Shown: positions 23,388 to 31,891 of the stretch, piece by piece
How positions within the stretch are numbered: position 1 is the first letter of the stretch
Layout of the letters: every line of letters begins with the position of its first letter
Assembly: GCA_947476195.1 (NCBI GenBank)
Contig: CANJPT010000038.1
Location: forward strand, 1-36,822
Length of the DNA stretch: 36,822 nt
From: Lewinellaceae bacterium
Lineage (GTDB): Bacteria; Bacteroidota; Bacteroidia; Chitinophagales; Saprospiraceae
Direction: 5' to 3'
Translations under genes and position numbers: made by a program
Notes under the pieces: model-generated
Told to the model about the DNA's origin: nothing
What the model saw: only the letters and a program-made list of their open reading frames with translations
The model's database searches: none

Positions 23388-24746
23388 TTATTTTGCTTTG
23401 GTGTAGGTTAATTCCAATTTAGCTGGAAAACTCAAGCTTTTTGGGCCGAATAGCACGGCACGCCCAGCAGTTCTGCTGCGAGGGTAAACCCCCATGTATA
23501 CCGTTCGCTTTTTGGCGTTGGCACTATTGTCGTCGTCTATAATATGTTGGAACAATTCGCTTAGCGTGAGCCGATAGCGTGTGACAGACATGCCGTTATC
23601 CACTACTTTTTTAGGCATTCCCCCAAAATTTAAGAACCCCCCGGTAAGGTTGGGGCCAAAAGAATAAAGGACATCGCTGGTAAGTACAAAAATGGAATCG
23701 CCTTGCAGCTGGGTAAAAAACAACTGGTTGGCTGGGGCGAGGGAAGGATTGTTGTCAGCTACGGTTAGCACAAGTTGTGCCTGGTTAACTGCGATCCTAT
23801 CCAGATATTGAGCATTTGGGAATTCAATTTTTACCCGGACGCCTTGCATTCCTTGCACATAGATCTTGTCATCGGCATGTTGGCCTATCAGTTGTCCGGC
23901 TGGGCTACCTTGAAGTTCGTGATTAAAGTGGGTAAATTTATTGATTCCCTGAAAATAGAAGTCAAAATTCTTGGCCGTACTATCTGATATTTCATGGTAA
24001 AAAAGCCGCATTCGGCTCATAGAATTATCATTCAGGTTAAAGGCCAGCATGGCCCCGGAGTTGGAACCTGCCGAAGAGGACATGATTTTTAAGCCACGCA
24101 ATTTGCTGAGAAAAGCCGAATCAACAGAGTAAGAAGCGCTGTCCAGGTTGAATAGTTCCTGACCAAACTCAGGTTTGAGCGCTACCCTGATAAAGGAGCC
24201 TTTGACGCCATCAAAAAGACTGTCTATTGTGGTTGGCCTGGGTAAAAAAGTGGCACTCCCAATTTCTTCGGTTGCGGGAACGGAATTGGTTGAATAATAA
24301 TCCTTCGTACTACTAATAGATTGTCCGGCATCCACCCGCAGCACTTTTAAGGTTTGCATGGTGGATAGTGTATCTCCATAAATACCTGCAGGGGCATATC
24401 GCAAGTACAATACGATGCTGTCAAATACCTGTGTGGTCGGATCAAAATTAGGATTTAGGGTTTTGCCCAGCATCAGGGCGTAGATGTCTGAGCTGGATTT
24501 TCCGAACTCAGGATCAATTAATTCGCCACACAAAAAATACTCGGCGGTAGATCCTCTGTCAGAGGTCAAAGAACTGTCTTCGCGTTCGATGGTACAACGG
24601 ACTTCTACGGTGTCGGTGAATTCATACTTGGTGTATCCGTCCTCGTCCACCAATTCCACGCCAAAGGAACTCGGTTTTTTACAACCAGCCCAAAGTGCAA
24701 GGACGGTCAAAAGAATGCCGATCAAAGCCGGGAGTTTTTGCTTCAT
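23388..24746 (-). CDS. DUF4270 lipoprotein
   Basis: 452 residues from the ATG at 24746 (MKQKLPALIGILLTVLALWAGC). An ATG four codons earlier is also possible, and a much longer frame from 24836 overlaps the repeat region. The signal peptide ends in a lipobox (LWAG-C22), so the mature protein is probably lipid-anchored in the outer membrane. The body is beta-rich with repeated DSIVLYLRY- and AQLVLTVADN-like strands and a C-terminal block typical of DUF4270. In Bacteroidota this family commonly lies beside a glycogen/starch-synthase-like gene and glmS, as here, but its function is unknown. Confidence 0.85.
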   Translation of the reverse strand: MKQKLPALIGILLTVLALWAGCKKPSSFGVELVDEDGYTKYEFTDTVEVRCTIEREDSSLTSDRGSTAEYFLCGELIDPEFGKSSSDIYALMLGKTLNPNFDPTTQVFDSIVLYLRYAPAGIYGDTLSTMQTLKVLRVDAGQSISSTKDYYSTNSVPATEEIGSATFLPRPTTIDSLFDGVKGSFIRVALKPEFGQELFNLDSASYSVDSAFLSKLRGLKIMSSSAGSNSGAMLAFNLNDNSMSRMRLFYHEISDSTAKNFDFYFQGINKFTHFNHELQGSPAGQLIGQHADDKIYVQGMQGVRVKIEFPNAQYLDRIAVNQAQLVLTVADNNPSLAPANQLFFTQLQGDSIFVLTSDVLYSFGPNLTGGFLNFGGMPKKVVDNGMSVTRYRLTLSELFQHIIDDDNSANAKKRTVYMGVYPRSRTAGRAVLFGPKSLSFPAKLELTYTKAK

Positions 24747-24830
24747 GTTTGTGGTCATGTTTGAAAATTCAATTTCGGGATTTGACGAAAGTCTTGCCAA
24801 AATGGTTGGTCGAAACTGGATTTGATTGCA

Positions 24831-24887
24831 TGACAAATGGATTATTGAGGGATCTGATTAAATTTCCCGCCAATAAACCATTTGTCA
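24831..24887. repeat. 17-bp imperfect inverted repeat between the GT5 and DUF4270 genes
   Basis: TGACAAATGGATTATTG (24831-24847) pairs with CAATAAACCATTTGTCA (24871-24887), 16 of 17. It lies just after the stop of the GT5 gene at 24903 on the minus strand and before the lipoprotein start, with no T run. Confidence 0.7.
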
Positions 24888-24902
24888 CACGCTCAAAGTC
24901 GA

Positions 24903-25721
24903 TTATGCGGACACATTTTCAGAGAGACGCTTTAAGAAATCCAGGTAGGCTGGCAATGCTTCTTCCGCGGGTTGCCATGGGAACACTGGTTTTGTACCTG
25001 TTGGGGACAAGTATGGAACGCTGGTATCCATTGATTCGCTGCCGATGATTACCGCGTCTGCATAGTGAGCAGCACCTTTATGCATTGAAACATTTTCACC
25101 ATCCCGATAGGGCTCAAGGTGTTTTTTGGTCAGATTGTTGATGGCTGCTTTTGCGAAAAAACGCTCCCCACCTTCATGCTCGTGTGGGGTGTCGTATGCA
25201 CCATATATAATCTGTGCATTGGCAAAAATAGGCTCAGTTTTGTAGGAAGTACGGAGGTAGAGTGGCAGGAGACTCGTCATCCAGCCCTGGCACATGATAT
25301 AATCAGGCGGCCAGCCGAATTTTTTTACGGTCTCAATGGCACCCTTACAAAAGAAGGCAGCACGGTCAGCATTGTCTTCAAAAGCTACTCCATTTTCGTC
25401 TTCAAACACCATTTTGCGTTTGAAAAACTCTTCATTGTCAAGAAAGTAGACCTGCAGGCGGGAGCCAGGTAAGGATGCTACTTTAATGAGCAAGGGGTAG
25501 TCATCGTCATCTACGATGATATTCATCCCACTGAGACGTACAACCTCATGGAGGCGGTGGCGGCGTTCGTTTACCACGCCAAAGCGTGGCATAAGGATGC
25601 GCAGTTCGAAACCTTGATCTGCAAAAAATTTGGGAAGTTTCCCCACGAGTTCAGAGATGTCGGTGCCCTCGGTGTAGGGTGCGAGTTCTTGCGTGATAAG
25701 GAGCAGTCGCTTCTTTTCCAT
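24903..25721 (-). CDS. Short starch/glycogen-synthase-like protein (GT5 N-terminal domain only)
   Basis: 272 residues. It matches the N-terminal Rossmann half of glycogen synthase (KRLLLITQELAPYTEGTDISELVGKLPKFF, FELRILMPRFGVVNERRHRLHEV, PDYIMCQGWMTSLLPLYLR), but the whole C-terminal half, which holds most sugar-nucleotide contacts, is absent. The N-terminal KxGGL loop that binds ADP-glucose is replaced by GTDISELVGKLP. A short form like this recurs in Bacteroidota, so it is not a local truncation. It may be a regulatory or scaffold protein, or act with a separate partner; activity as a synthase is doubtful. It has its own promoter (25835-25868) and is followed by the DUF4270 gene and glmS. 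Confidence 0.8.
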   Translation of the reverse strand: MEKKRLLLITQELAPYTEGTDISELVGKLPKFFADQGFELRILMPRFGVVNERRHRLHEVVRLSGMNIIVDDDDYPLLIKVASLPGSRLQVYFLDNEEFFKRKMVFEDENGVAFEDNADRAAFFCKGAIETVKKFGWPPDYIMCQGWMTSLLPLYLRTSYKTEPIFANAQIIYGAYDTPHEHEGGERFFAKAAINNLTKKHLEPYRDGENVSMHKGAAHYADAVIIGSESMDTSVPYLSPTGTKPVFPWQPAEEALPAYLDFLKRLSENVSA

Positions 25722-25834
25722 GTGTCAAAAAACCAGACTTAATTGGTGTGTGTAAGCACGATATTATTGCAAACAGAACTTCGTGAAGCGCACGTGGGAG
25801 GGATATCAATACCCAGCTCCGCGAAATTCGGGTG

Positions 25835-25868
25835 CAAAAGTATAAAAAAAGGCAGGTTTTTTTTCAAA
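25835..25868 (-). promoter_or_regulatory. Promoter of the GT5-DUF4270-glmS group (TTTG-N22-TACTTTTG)
   Basis: On the minus strand TTTG (25868-25865) and TACTTTTG (25842-25835) are separated by 22 nt, the same arrangement as before the Nudix regulator. It lies between folA and the GT5 gene with a predicted leader of about 105 nt. Confidence 0.75.
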
Positions 25869-25895
25869 GAGTTTGAAGCAAAAATTTATACAACT

Positions 25896-26396
25896 TCAAA
25901 TTTCTGTTATACGCTCCAAAATACGGAAGGTATAGGGCCATTCGTTCTTCTCATCGGGCGAATGTGCTTCGCTCCAGATCTCTTTCCATTCGGTTGGGAT
26001 GATTTTTGGAAAAAAGACGTCTCCGTCCACCTCTAAGGCTACTTCCGTGAGGTAAATCCTGTCCCAGAGGTCGGCAGTTTCCCGATAAATTTCGCCGCCA
26101 CCGATGATAAAAACTTCCGATTCATCTCCGTCGAAGGCCATACCCATAGCCTCTTCTACGGAGTGGGCAACCCGTACGCCGTCAGCAATAAAAAAAGGGT
26201 CACGGGTCACTACAATATTGGTTCGTTTTGGCAAGGGGCGTCCAATACTGTGGAAACTGTTGCGTCCCATGATGATATGATGCTCCAACGTTGTTTTTTT
26301 AAAATAAGACAAGTCAGCTGGTAAGTACCAGGGAATTTGGTTACTTTTTCCGATCACATTATTTTTTGCAGTGGCGACTATAGCAGAGATGAGCAT
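25896..26396 (-). CDS. folA: Dihydrofolate reductase
   Basis: 166 residues, normal size. Motifs: VATAKNNVIGKSNQIPW (Met20-loop region), LPADLSYFK with the catalytic acid D28, MGRNSFHSIGRPLP (NADPH and folate contacts), and FIIGGGEIY (cofactor loop). It reduces dihydrofolate with NADPH. On the minus strand, about 100 bp after the APC permease gene and its terminator. No thyA is nearby. The sequence shows nothing that speaks clearly for trimethoprim resistance. Confidence 0.95.
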   Translation of the reverse strand: MLISAIVATAKNNVIGKSNQIPWYLPADLSYFKKTTLEHHIIMGRNSFHSIGRPLPKRTNIVVTRDPFFIADGVRVAHSVEEAMGMAFDGDESEVFIIGGGEIYRETADLWDRIYLTEVALEVDGDVFFPKIIPTEWKEIWSEAHSPDEKNEWPYTFRILERITEI

Positions 26397-26437
26397 TTTT
26401 TAGTGCGAAAGGGTTGAATTAGAAAGCATACTTTCCT

Positions 26438-26479
26438 AAAAAATCCCGCCGCACCTGACAAAAGTCAAGCGCGGCGGGA
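26438..26479 (-). terminator. Terminator of the APC permease gene
   Basis: A GC-rich 9-bp stem, TCCCGCCGC (26444-26452) with GCGGCGGGA (26471-26479), encloses a TGAC/GTCA inner stem with an AAAA loop. On the minus strand it is followed by six Ts (26443-26438). It lies 20 bp past the permease stop. Confidence 0.92.
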
Positions 26480-26498
26480 AGGAAGAAAAGAATAGAAA

Positions 26499-27932
26499 TT
26501 AGTCTTTTTTCTGCAAATTGCTGTTGCGCTGGCTATAGCCAAAATAGACTAGAAAGCCCATAAGCATCCACACCAATGCTGCTTTGAGGGTAAATGGATC
26601 AATCGCTACGATCATACCCAGACAGATAACCGCTCCGAGAATCGGTACTATCGGAACAAATGGTGTGCGGAATGGACGATGTTGTTCTGGGTTGGAACGG
26701 CGCATAAACAGCACGCCGAGACTAACCAGCACAAAAGCGAGCAAGGTGCCAAACGAGGTAAGATCACCTGCTACGCTGCCAGGTACAAAAGCCGCGAATG
26801 CGCCTACAAAGAAGAACAAGATTATGTTGGATTTGTAAGGCGTACGGAATTTAGGGTGCAATTCAGAGAAGACCTTAGGAATGAGTCCGTCGTTGGCCAT
26901 CGAGTAAAATACCCGGCTTTGGCCCATCAACATTACCAGGATCACCGAGGAGAAGCCTGCGAGGATGGCTACAGTGACAGCAGTGGCGAGCCATTCGTAC
27001 CCAGGCATGTGATGCTGGATGGCATAAGCGACAGAGGCTTCTTTGCCTGCTCCGCCAAACTCTGTCCAGTTGGCTACCCCCGTTAGGACGTAGGAAAACA
27101 GGATATAAAGCACGGTACAAACTGCCAGTGAGCCCAGAATACCAATTGGCATATCCCGTCCTGGATTTTTTGCCTCTTGCGCTGCCGTAGAAACAGCATC
27201 AAAACCTATAAAGGCAAAAAACACAATAGCAGCACCACCGAGTACACCGCCCCAACCATGCTTGAAAAAGCCTTCGTGACCTGCAGTGCCTTCAGGAATC
27301 ATGTACGGGGTGTGATTGACCGGATCAATGAACTGCCAGCCGATTGCAATGAATATCAGTACAATGGAAACTTTGATGGCTACGATGATCGCATTCAGGG
27401 AGGCAGATTCCTGTGTTCCTTTGATGAGTATCAGCGTGAGGAGAAGCAGAATGACCAATGCTGGTGCATTCATGATACCTTGCTCCATAGGACCATGACA
27501 CCATTCGTAAGGAATGGCTCCGCCCAGGAGTTTGTTCAGGTATTCAGACCAAGCGACGGAAACAGTGGCTGCTCCGAGTGCATATTCCATGATCAGTGCC
27601 CAGCCGATGATCCAGGCCACAAACTCACCCATGGTAGCATAGGCGTACGTATAGGCACTGCCAGCAATAGGGATCATAGAAGCAAACTCTGCGTAGCAAA
27701 GTCCTGCGAAAGCACAGCCGATAGCTGCCACGATAAAAGAAAGTGTAACAGAAGGGCCTGCCGCTTCAGCTGCAGCTGCAGCAGTGCGAACAAAAAGACC
27801 AGCACCGATGATGGCCCCGATACCGAGCGCCACAAGATTCCAGGCACCGAGTGTGCGTTTCAAGCCCTTTTCAGAGTCGTCGGCTTGTGCTAAAAGTTGA
27901 GAAAGGGGTTTGCGTACCCAAAGATTTGCCAT
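26499..27932 (-). CDS. APC-superfamily amino acid permease
   Basis: 477 residues with about 12-13 hydrophobic segments. The first helix carries the APC signature GIGAIIGAGLFV (37-48), followed by AGLCYAEFASMIPIAGSAYTY typical of the cationic/neutral amino acid transporter (CAT, YfnA-like) group. The conserved FFAFIGFDAVSTAAQEAKNP lies in the middle. It is predicted to import amino acids by proton symport or exchange in the inner membrane; the substrate cannot be told. A single-gene unit with a strong terminator. A near-consensus -7 element (TATCTTTC, 27968-27975 on the minus strand) is a weak promoter candidate. Confidence 0.9.
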   Translation of the reverse strand: MANLWVRKPLSQLLAQADDSEKGLKRTLGAWNLVALGIGAIIGAGLFVRTAAAAAEAAGPSVTLSFIVAAIGCAFAGLCYAEFASMIPIAGSAYTYAYATMGEFVAWIIGWALIMEYALGAATVSVAWSEYLNKLLGGAIPYEWCHGPMEQGIMNAPALVILLLLTLILIKGTQESASLNAIIVAIKVSIVLIFIAIGWQFIDPVNHTPYMIPEGTAGHEGFFKHGWGGVLGGAAIVFFAFIGFDAVSTAAQEAKNPGRDMPIGILGSLAVCTVLYILFSYVLTGVANWTEFGGAGKEASVAYAIQHHMPGYEWLATAVTVAILAGFSSVILVMLMGQSRVFYSMANDGLIPKVFSELHPKFRTPYKSNIILFFFVGAFAAFVPGSVAGDLTSFGTLLAFVLVSLGVLFMRRSNPEQHRPFRTPFVPIVPILGAVICLGMIVAIDPFTLKAALVWMLMGFLVYFGYSQRNSNLQKKD

Positions 27933-28143
27933 ACAAGTTAGAGTTTTAGTTTTGAATATTCGTAGGGCGAAAGATAGAGCGGTTTTTCAATTTGCAGTAT
28001 TAGAGTGAAAAACTGCTTTGGATCAAAGCGCTTGAATGTCAAAATATTTTTTTCAAGCCCAGGTATTTATTGCACTTTCGCCGTTACAAATACGCAAGGT
28101 GATATTCAATATCAACCTATTGGCATGCAATAAAATAAACAAT

Positions 28144-29004
28144 ATGAAAAACAAGGACGGCCTTCCCCGCCCAATTTCTCAAACAGAATTGGACCTTTTA
28201 TGGCAAGAAAACTTTGAAATAGAAAAGGCATCCAAGGCATCCATCGTGAAAGACTGGCTGCCAAGGTATACCGGAATGGCACTGGATCAGTTTGGGGAGT
28301 ACATCCTGCTGGTCAATTTTGGAGGCTATGTCAAGGATTTTGCGGATCAGCATAATGTACCTATTCATGGTTTGGAACGCCCTATGCAAGCCGCTACGGC
28401 TGTTGGCATTACCATTATCAATTTTGGTATCGGAAGTCCAAATGCGGGTTTGGTCATTGACCTTTTAGAAGCTATTCACCCTAAAGCGGTGTTGTTTTTG
28501 GGCAAATGCGGTGGCCTTAAAACGGGCAAAAACCATAATGGAGATCTGATTCTTCCCATTGCAGCCATCCGGGGTGAAGGAACGAGCAATGACTATTTGC
28601 CGCCTGAAGTTCCAGCTTTACCCGCCTTCGCCTTGCAAAAAGCAGTGTCCACTACCATCCGTGACTATGAACGTGATTACTGGACAGGCGTAGTCTACAC
28701 AACCAACAAGCGAGTGTGGGAACATCGGGAAGACTTCAAGACTAAACTTCGCGACCTGCGTTGCATCGCCATTGATATGGAAACAGCTACCATTTTTGTC
28801 GCGGCATTTAAAAACCAGATGCCAGCAGGGGCACTCTTACTCGTAAGTGATATGCCCATGACGCGAGATGGGGTTAAAACTGAAGCCAGTGACAAAATTG
28901 TAACTACTCAGTTTGCCAAAACGCACCTGGCAATTGGAGTTGATTCACTAAAGCAATTGATGAACCATGGAACAACCGTAAAGCACTTGCGGTTTGAGTT
29001 GTAG
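28144..29004 (+). CDS. amn: AMP nucleosidase
   Basis: 286 residues from the ATG at 28144 (MKNKDGLPRPISQTE); an upstream frame from 28036 adds 36 atypical residues. It contains a PNP_UDP-type nucleoside phosphorylase fold: FGGYVKDFA (about 61-69), GIGSPNAGLVIDLLEA, FLGKCGGLK, and the ribose-binding CIAIDMETATIF. The short Bacteroidota AMP nucleosidase lacks the N-terminal regulatory domain of E. coli Amn. It splits AMP to adenine and ribose-5-phosphate, controlling the adenylate pool. It is convergent with the anchor-L gene, whose stop is only 5 bp away. Confidence 0.88.
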   Translation: MKNKDGLPRPISQTELDLLWQENFEIEKASKASIVKDWLPRYTGMALDQFGEYILLVNFGGYVKDFADQHNVPIHGLERPMQAATAVGITIINFGIGSPNAGLVIDLLEAIHPKAVLFLGKCGGLKTGKNHNGDLILPIAAIRGEGTSNDYLPPEVPALPAFALQKAVSTTIRDYERDYWTGVVYTTNKRVWEHREDFKTKLRDLRCIAIDMETATIFVAAFKNQMPAGALLLVSDMPMTRDGVKTEASDKIVTTQFAKTHLAIGVDSLKQLMNHGTTVKHLRFEL

Positions 29005-29009
29005 GGGGG

Positions 29010-30353
29010 CTATTTTACCAGTTTTTTCACCACTGGTTTGTGGTCCGATACATTGATATTCAAAAAGTAAACGCCTTTAGGAATGGCCGCCGTCCGTAAA
29101 ACTGTTTTGCCAGAAAAAGACTGTCGAAGAATAACTTGTCCGGAAATGTCAGATAGCGCGAATTCGCCGGACAGATTCGCATCGGCAGGGTCAATGATTA
29201 ATTCGTCGCTGAATTGGGTAGGGTAAATATTAAATATGAGATCTTCTTTTTCCTGAATTGCTGACAAGCCTATGGTCGCAAAGGAGGTGTCCGAACAGCA
29301 CCAATTGGTTGCGATGAGCCGCACCGTATACTGCTGGTTAAGGTTGGTGTATGTGTGGGAGGGATACCGTTCATTTGAAAGCACTCCATCACCGAAGTCC
29401 CAGTTCCAGGAGGTGGCATATTTAGTACCATTTGCAAAGTTGACTGTGGTGCCGTTCACGGTTGTGTTGAATCCCGCTACCGGGCTAAGTAAACTATCCC
29501 CACATAGACTTTCCAAACTGAGGAAAATACCAGAATCCCAAACGCCGTCACCGACGTCTCCTATGCCAATCCATATTTCGTAGGTTTCTTCGGGGACGAC
29601 AATCGCACTCGCTGTGAGTACGGTTAACACTCCATCAAATTGTACTGCATCCTTCATGGGCGTAGGTGGAGTAGGAGGTTGTCCACAGAGATTTACAGTA
29701 TCCGGGATGTTGTCAATATAATAAGCGGTATTGATCAAATAATTCACATTATTAATATTGACGGGAGTAAGCGTTCCCGGCACCAGGGCGATGTTGCGCG
29801 CTGAACCGTCGGGGTTGGAAGCGCCAGGGCCTTTAATCCAAAAACCAAAAGCATCGTTGAACTGGGTATTGACATACTCACAGTATTCCTCTGAAGCGAA
29901 AACATATTTAAAACCAATTGAGTCGGTGTGCGGTACAATACTAAGGTGGAGCATGGAGCGGTCAAAAATGACGCCGGTGGTGATGGATTCCAGTAGGGTA
30001 TCAGGCGTATTAATGCCGAATCCAGCACTTGCACCAGCAAAATTATTGGGGCCAACGGCTATCTCAGCTTCTCCGGTGGCAAACAGGATGCCTGCATTCA
30101 CACCTAGGCCGCTTTGGGAGCCTTCAAAAAAAGTCAGCTGTTTAGCTTGGCCAAAATATTCCACCGAGGTGACCTCCACACAGCTGCCGTTAAAAAAGTC
30201 CATCACAATTTCATCGGGGGAATATTGCATGTTGTCCACAAAAAGCGATTGAGCAGAAGCAAAATGGCTGAGGAAAAACAAGGGGACAATTGCCTTCAAA
30301 CACGGGGCCAGTATGTTTTTGGCTGCTGATGATAGAATGGAGAATATTCTCAT
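29010..30353 (-). CDS. Secreted choice-of-anchor-L / PKD protein with type A sorting tail
   Basis: 448 residues from the ATG at 30353 (MRIFSILSSAAKN); the longer frame from 30494 overlaps the divergent tolC-like gene. A signal peptide (1-35, cut after ASAQ) leads to a choice-of-anchor-L domain (about 60-270) with its hallmark YVFASEEYCEYVN, NDAFGFWIKGPG. A PKD domain (about 295-360) has TSWNWDFGDG. A type IX secretion type A sorting tail (about 370-448: NIYPTQFSDELII, GVYFLNI, VKKLVK) ends the protein. It is likely exported and anchored at the cell surface; the ligand is unknown. A -7 element lies at 30411-30418. Confidence 0.9.
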   Translation of the reverse strand: MRIFSILSSAAKNILAPCLKAIVPLFFLSHFASAQSLFVDNMQYSPDEIVMDFFNGSCVEVTSVEYFGQAKQLTFFEGSQSGLGVNAGILFATGEAEIAVGPNNFAGASAGFGINTPDTLLESITTGVIFDRSMLHLSIVPHTDSIGFKYVFASEEYCEYVNTQFNDAFGFWIKGPGASNPDGSARNIALVPGTLTPVNINNVNYLINTAYYIDNIPDTVNLCGQPPTPPTPMKDAVQFDGVLTVLTASAIVVPEETYEIWIGIGDVGDGVWDSGIFLSLESLCGDSLLSPVAGFNTTVNGTTVNFANGTKYATSWNWDFGDGVLSNERYPSHTYTNLNQQYTVRLIATNWCCSDTSFATIGLSAIQEKEDLIFNIYPTQFSDELIIDPADANLSGEFALSDISGQVILRQSFSGKTVLRTAAIPKGVYFLNINVSDHKPVVKKLVK

Positions 30354-30410
30354 TTGTAGAAATTGTTGACAATAAAAGATTGGGCGTTTTCGCAAAAACT
30401 GGAGTAGCAC

Positions 30411-30418
30411 CAAAAGTA
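30411..30418 (-). promoter_or_regulatory. Candidate -7 element TACTTTTG for the anchor-L gene
   Basis: A perfect TAnnTTTG on the minus strand, 57 nt before the ATG at 30353. It shares a 125-bp gap with the divergent tolC-like promoter. A TTTG at 30435-30432 is too close to serve as a normal -33 box. Confidence 0.5.
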
Positions 30419-30466
30419 CAAATTCTTGGCCCAAATTAGATCCTAAATTTATTAATATCTTCCTTC

Positions 30467-30474
30467 TACATTTG
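30467..30474 (+). promoter_or_regulatory. -7 element TACATTTG directly before the TolC-family gene (leaderless start predicted)
   Basis: TACATTTG ends 4 nt before the ATG at 30479 (spacer CACC). Transcription should begin at or next to the start codon. No clear -33 box is seen. Confidence 0.6.
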
Positions 30475-30478
30475 CACC

Positions 30479-31837
30479 ATGAAAAGTCTGCCATTTATAC
30501 TATTCATTTTTCTTGTTGTGGGCAAAATATCGGCGCAGCCCACCACAACACCTGCTGCGCGTACACTTCCATTGGGCGAGAGTATTCGGCTTGCGATTGA
30601 AAACAGCGCTCAAATCCACAAAGCCAAGATAGACCGTCAAATACTTGAACGCCGGGTGAAAGAAGCCCGAAGCGAGGCCTATCCACAGATTACGGCTGGT
30701 GTAAACCTCGATTATTGGGCCTTGCTGCCAACTCAACTGGCGCCAGGTGAATTGTTTAATCAAGCCGCAGGCACCTATGTCCCAATCCAATTTGGCCTCC
30801 CTTGGCAATTGGGCGGCAATGTAACACTCGAACAAAATCTCATCAATGAGGCGGCAAGACGAAATCTACCAGCGTTAAAGTCAACCAGAGATATTAGCGA
30901 CCTGATGATCGAACGCTCTGAATATGAGGTGGTCTTCAACACGGCCACGGTGTTTTACCAAACTTTGCAAACAGAGCAGTTGCTTCGAGCCGTGGATGCC
31001 AACCTGGGAAAGCTGGAAGCGTTAAAAGGTATGGCCCAACTCCAACTCGATAATGGGTATGCCGTGCCGACCGATGTGAAGCGTATCCGAGTGGCAAAAA
31101 CCAATCTGGAGACCCAACGCCAAAACTTGCTTACCGGTATCAGCAGCCTTCGTCAGACGCTTCAATTCCTATGTGGTTTGCCCTATGATGAAGCGCTTGA
31201 TTTGAGTGTGGAAATTGGTTCTCCCGCGGCAGATTCCGCGCGTTGGCAAAATCTTTCGCTGGACCCAGAGACCACTACAGAAAGCCGACTGATCGTACAC
31301 AATCTGGATCTTCTACGAACGCAGCGCCGCAGCGCAATTGCAGAAGCCTTGCCCAGCCTGAATGCATACGCAACCATCGCAGCACAGGGATTTCGCCCCG
31401 ACATCAATTTTTTTGAATCAAACCGGACTTGGTACGGCGCAGCCGGAGCTGGGGTAAAACTCAAGATTCCAATCTTTGACGGATTCCGGGTTCACAATAA
31501 GTCCTGGGTGTATAAATTAGAAGAGCAGAAACTACAAGAAGATCAACGCCAACTCAACGGGGCTAAAGCGCTTGAATTTCGACAAGCCCGTGAGCAGTTG
31601 GGTACCAGTCTTCGAACCTTGCGTTCTCAGAGTGACAATGTAGCATTGGCCCATGAGATCACAGACAAACTGTTGTTGCAATATAAAGAAGGGGTAGCTT
31701 CCCTGACCGACCTGCTCAATGCTCAAACGGCACTTTCTGAAGCGGAGACTAATTACTGGCAGCAGGTGTTCAGTTACAAGTTAGCGGTGTTAAAGCTCTT
31801 GAAGACAGCAGGGCAGTTGGAGTTATTGAAGAATTAA
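30479..31837 (+). CDS. TolC-family outer membrane efflux protein
   Basis: 452 residues. A signal peptide (1-19, cut after KISA) precedes two OEP repeats, each with long helical stretches; typical features are LPLGESIRLAIENSAQIHKAKID near the start, YPQITAGVNLDYW, a mid-protein second repeat (SRLIVHNLDLLRTQRR, LPSLNAYATIAAQGFRP) and a C-terminal YKEGVASLTDLLNAQTALSEAE. It forms a trimeric barrel and periplasmic tunnel for RND, MFS or ABC efflux pumps. The membrane-fusion and pump partners are not next to it here. Predicted leaderless transcript. Convergent with apaG, separated by a 17-bp palindrome. Confidence 0.9.
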   Translation: MKSLPFILFIFLVVGKISAQPTTTPAARTLPLGESIRLAIENSAQIHKAKIDRQILERRVKEARSEAYPQITAGVNLDYWALLPTQLAPGELFNQAAGTYVPIQFGLPWQLGGNVTLEQNLINEAARRNLPALKSTRDISDLMIERSEYEVVFNTATVFYQTLQTEQLLRAVDANLGKLEALKGMAQLQLDNGYAVPTDVKRIRVAKTNLETQRQNLLTGISSLRQTLQFLCGLPYDEALDLSVEIGSPAADSARWQNLSLDPETTTESRLIVHNLDLLRTQRRSAIAEALPSLNAYATIAAQGFRPDINFFESNRTWYGAAGAGVKLKIPIFDGFRVHNKSWVYKLEEQKLQEDQRQLNGAKALEFRQAREQLGTSLRTLRSQSDNVALAHEITDKLLLQYKEGVASLTDLLNAQTALSEAETNYWQQVFSYKLAVLKLLKTAGQLELLKN

Positions 31838-31840
31838 AAA

Positions 31841-31880
31841 AATGTGGTCAATGTGAATTTGCGTTCACATTGACCACATT
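31841..31880 (-). terminator. 17-bp perfect palindrome between tolC-like gene and apaG; terminator of apaG
   Basis: AATGTGGTCAATGTGAA (31841-31857) pairs perfectly with TTCACATTGACCACATT (31864-31880) around a 6-nt loop. On the minus strand it is followed by a T run (31840-31836), so it should end apaG. The plus-strand side has no T run. The same AATGTGGTCAATGTGA word begins the interleaved repeat at 9340. Confidence 0.85.
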
Positions 31881-31891
31881 AAGTACGTTTT

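Noticed and set aside
27177-27893. 238-codon plus-strand ORF
   Set aside because: It is antisense to the clear APC permease gene, and its Cys/Arg/His-rich translation is typical of a shadow frame.
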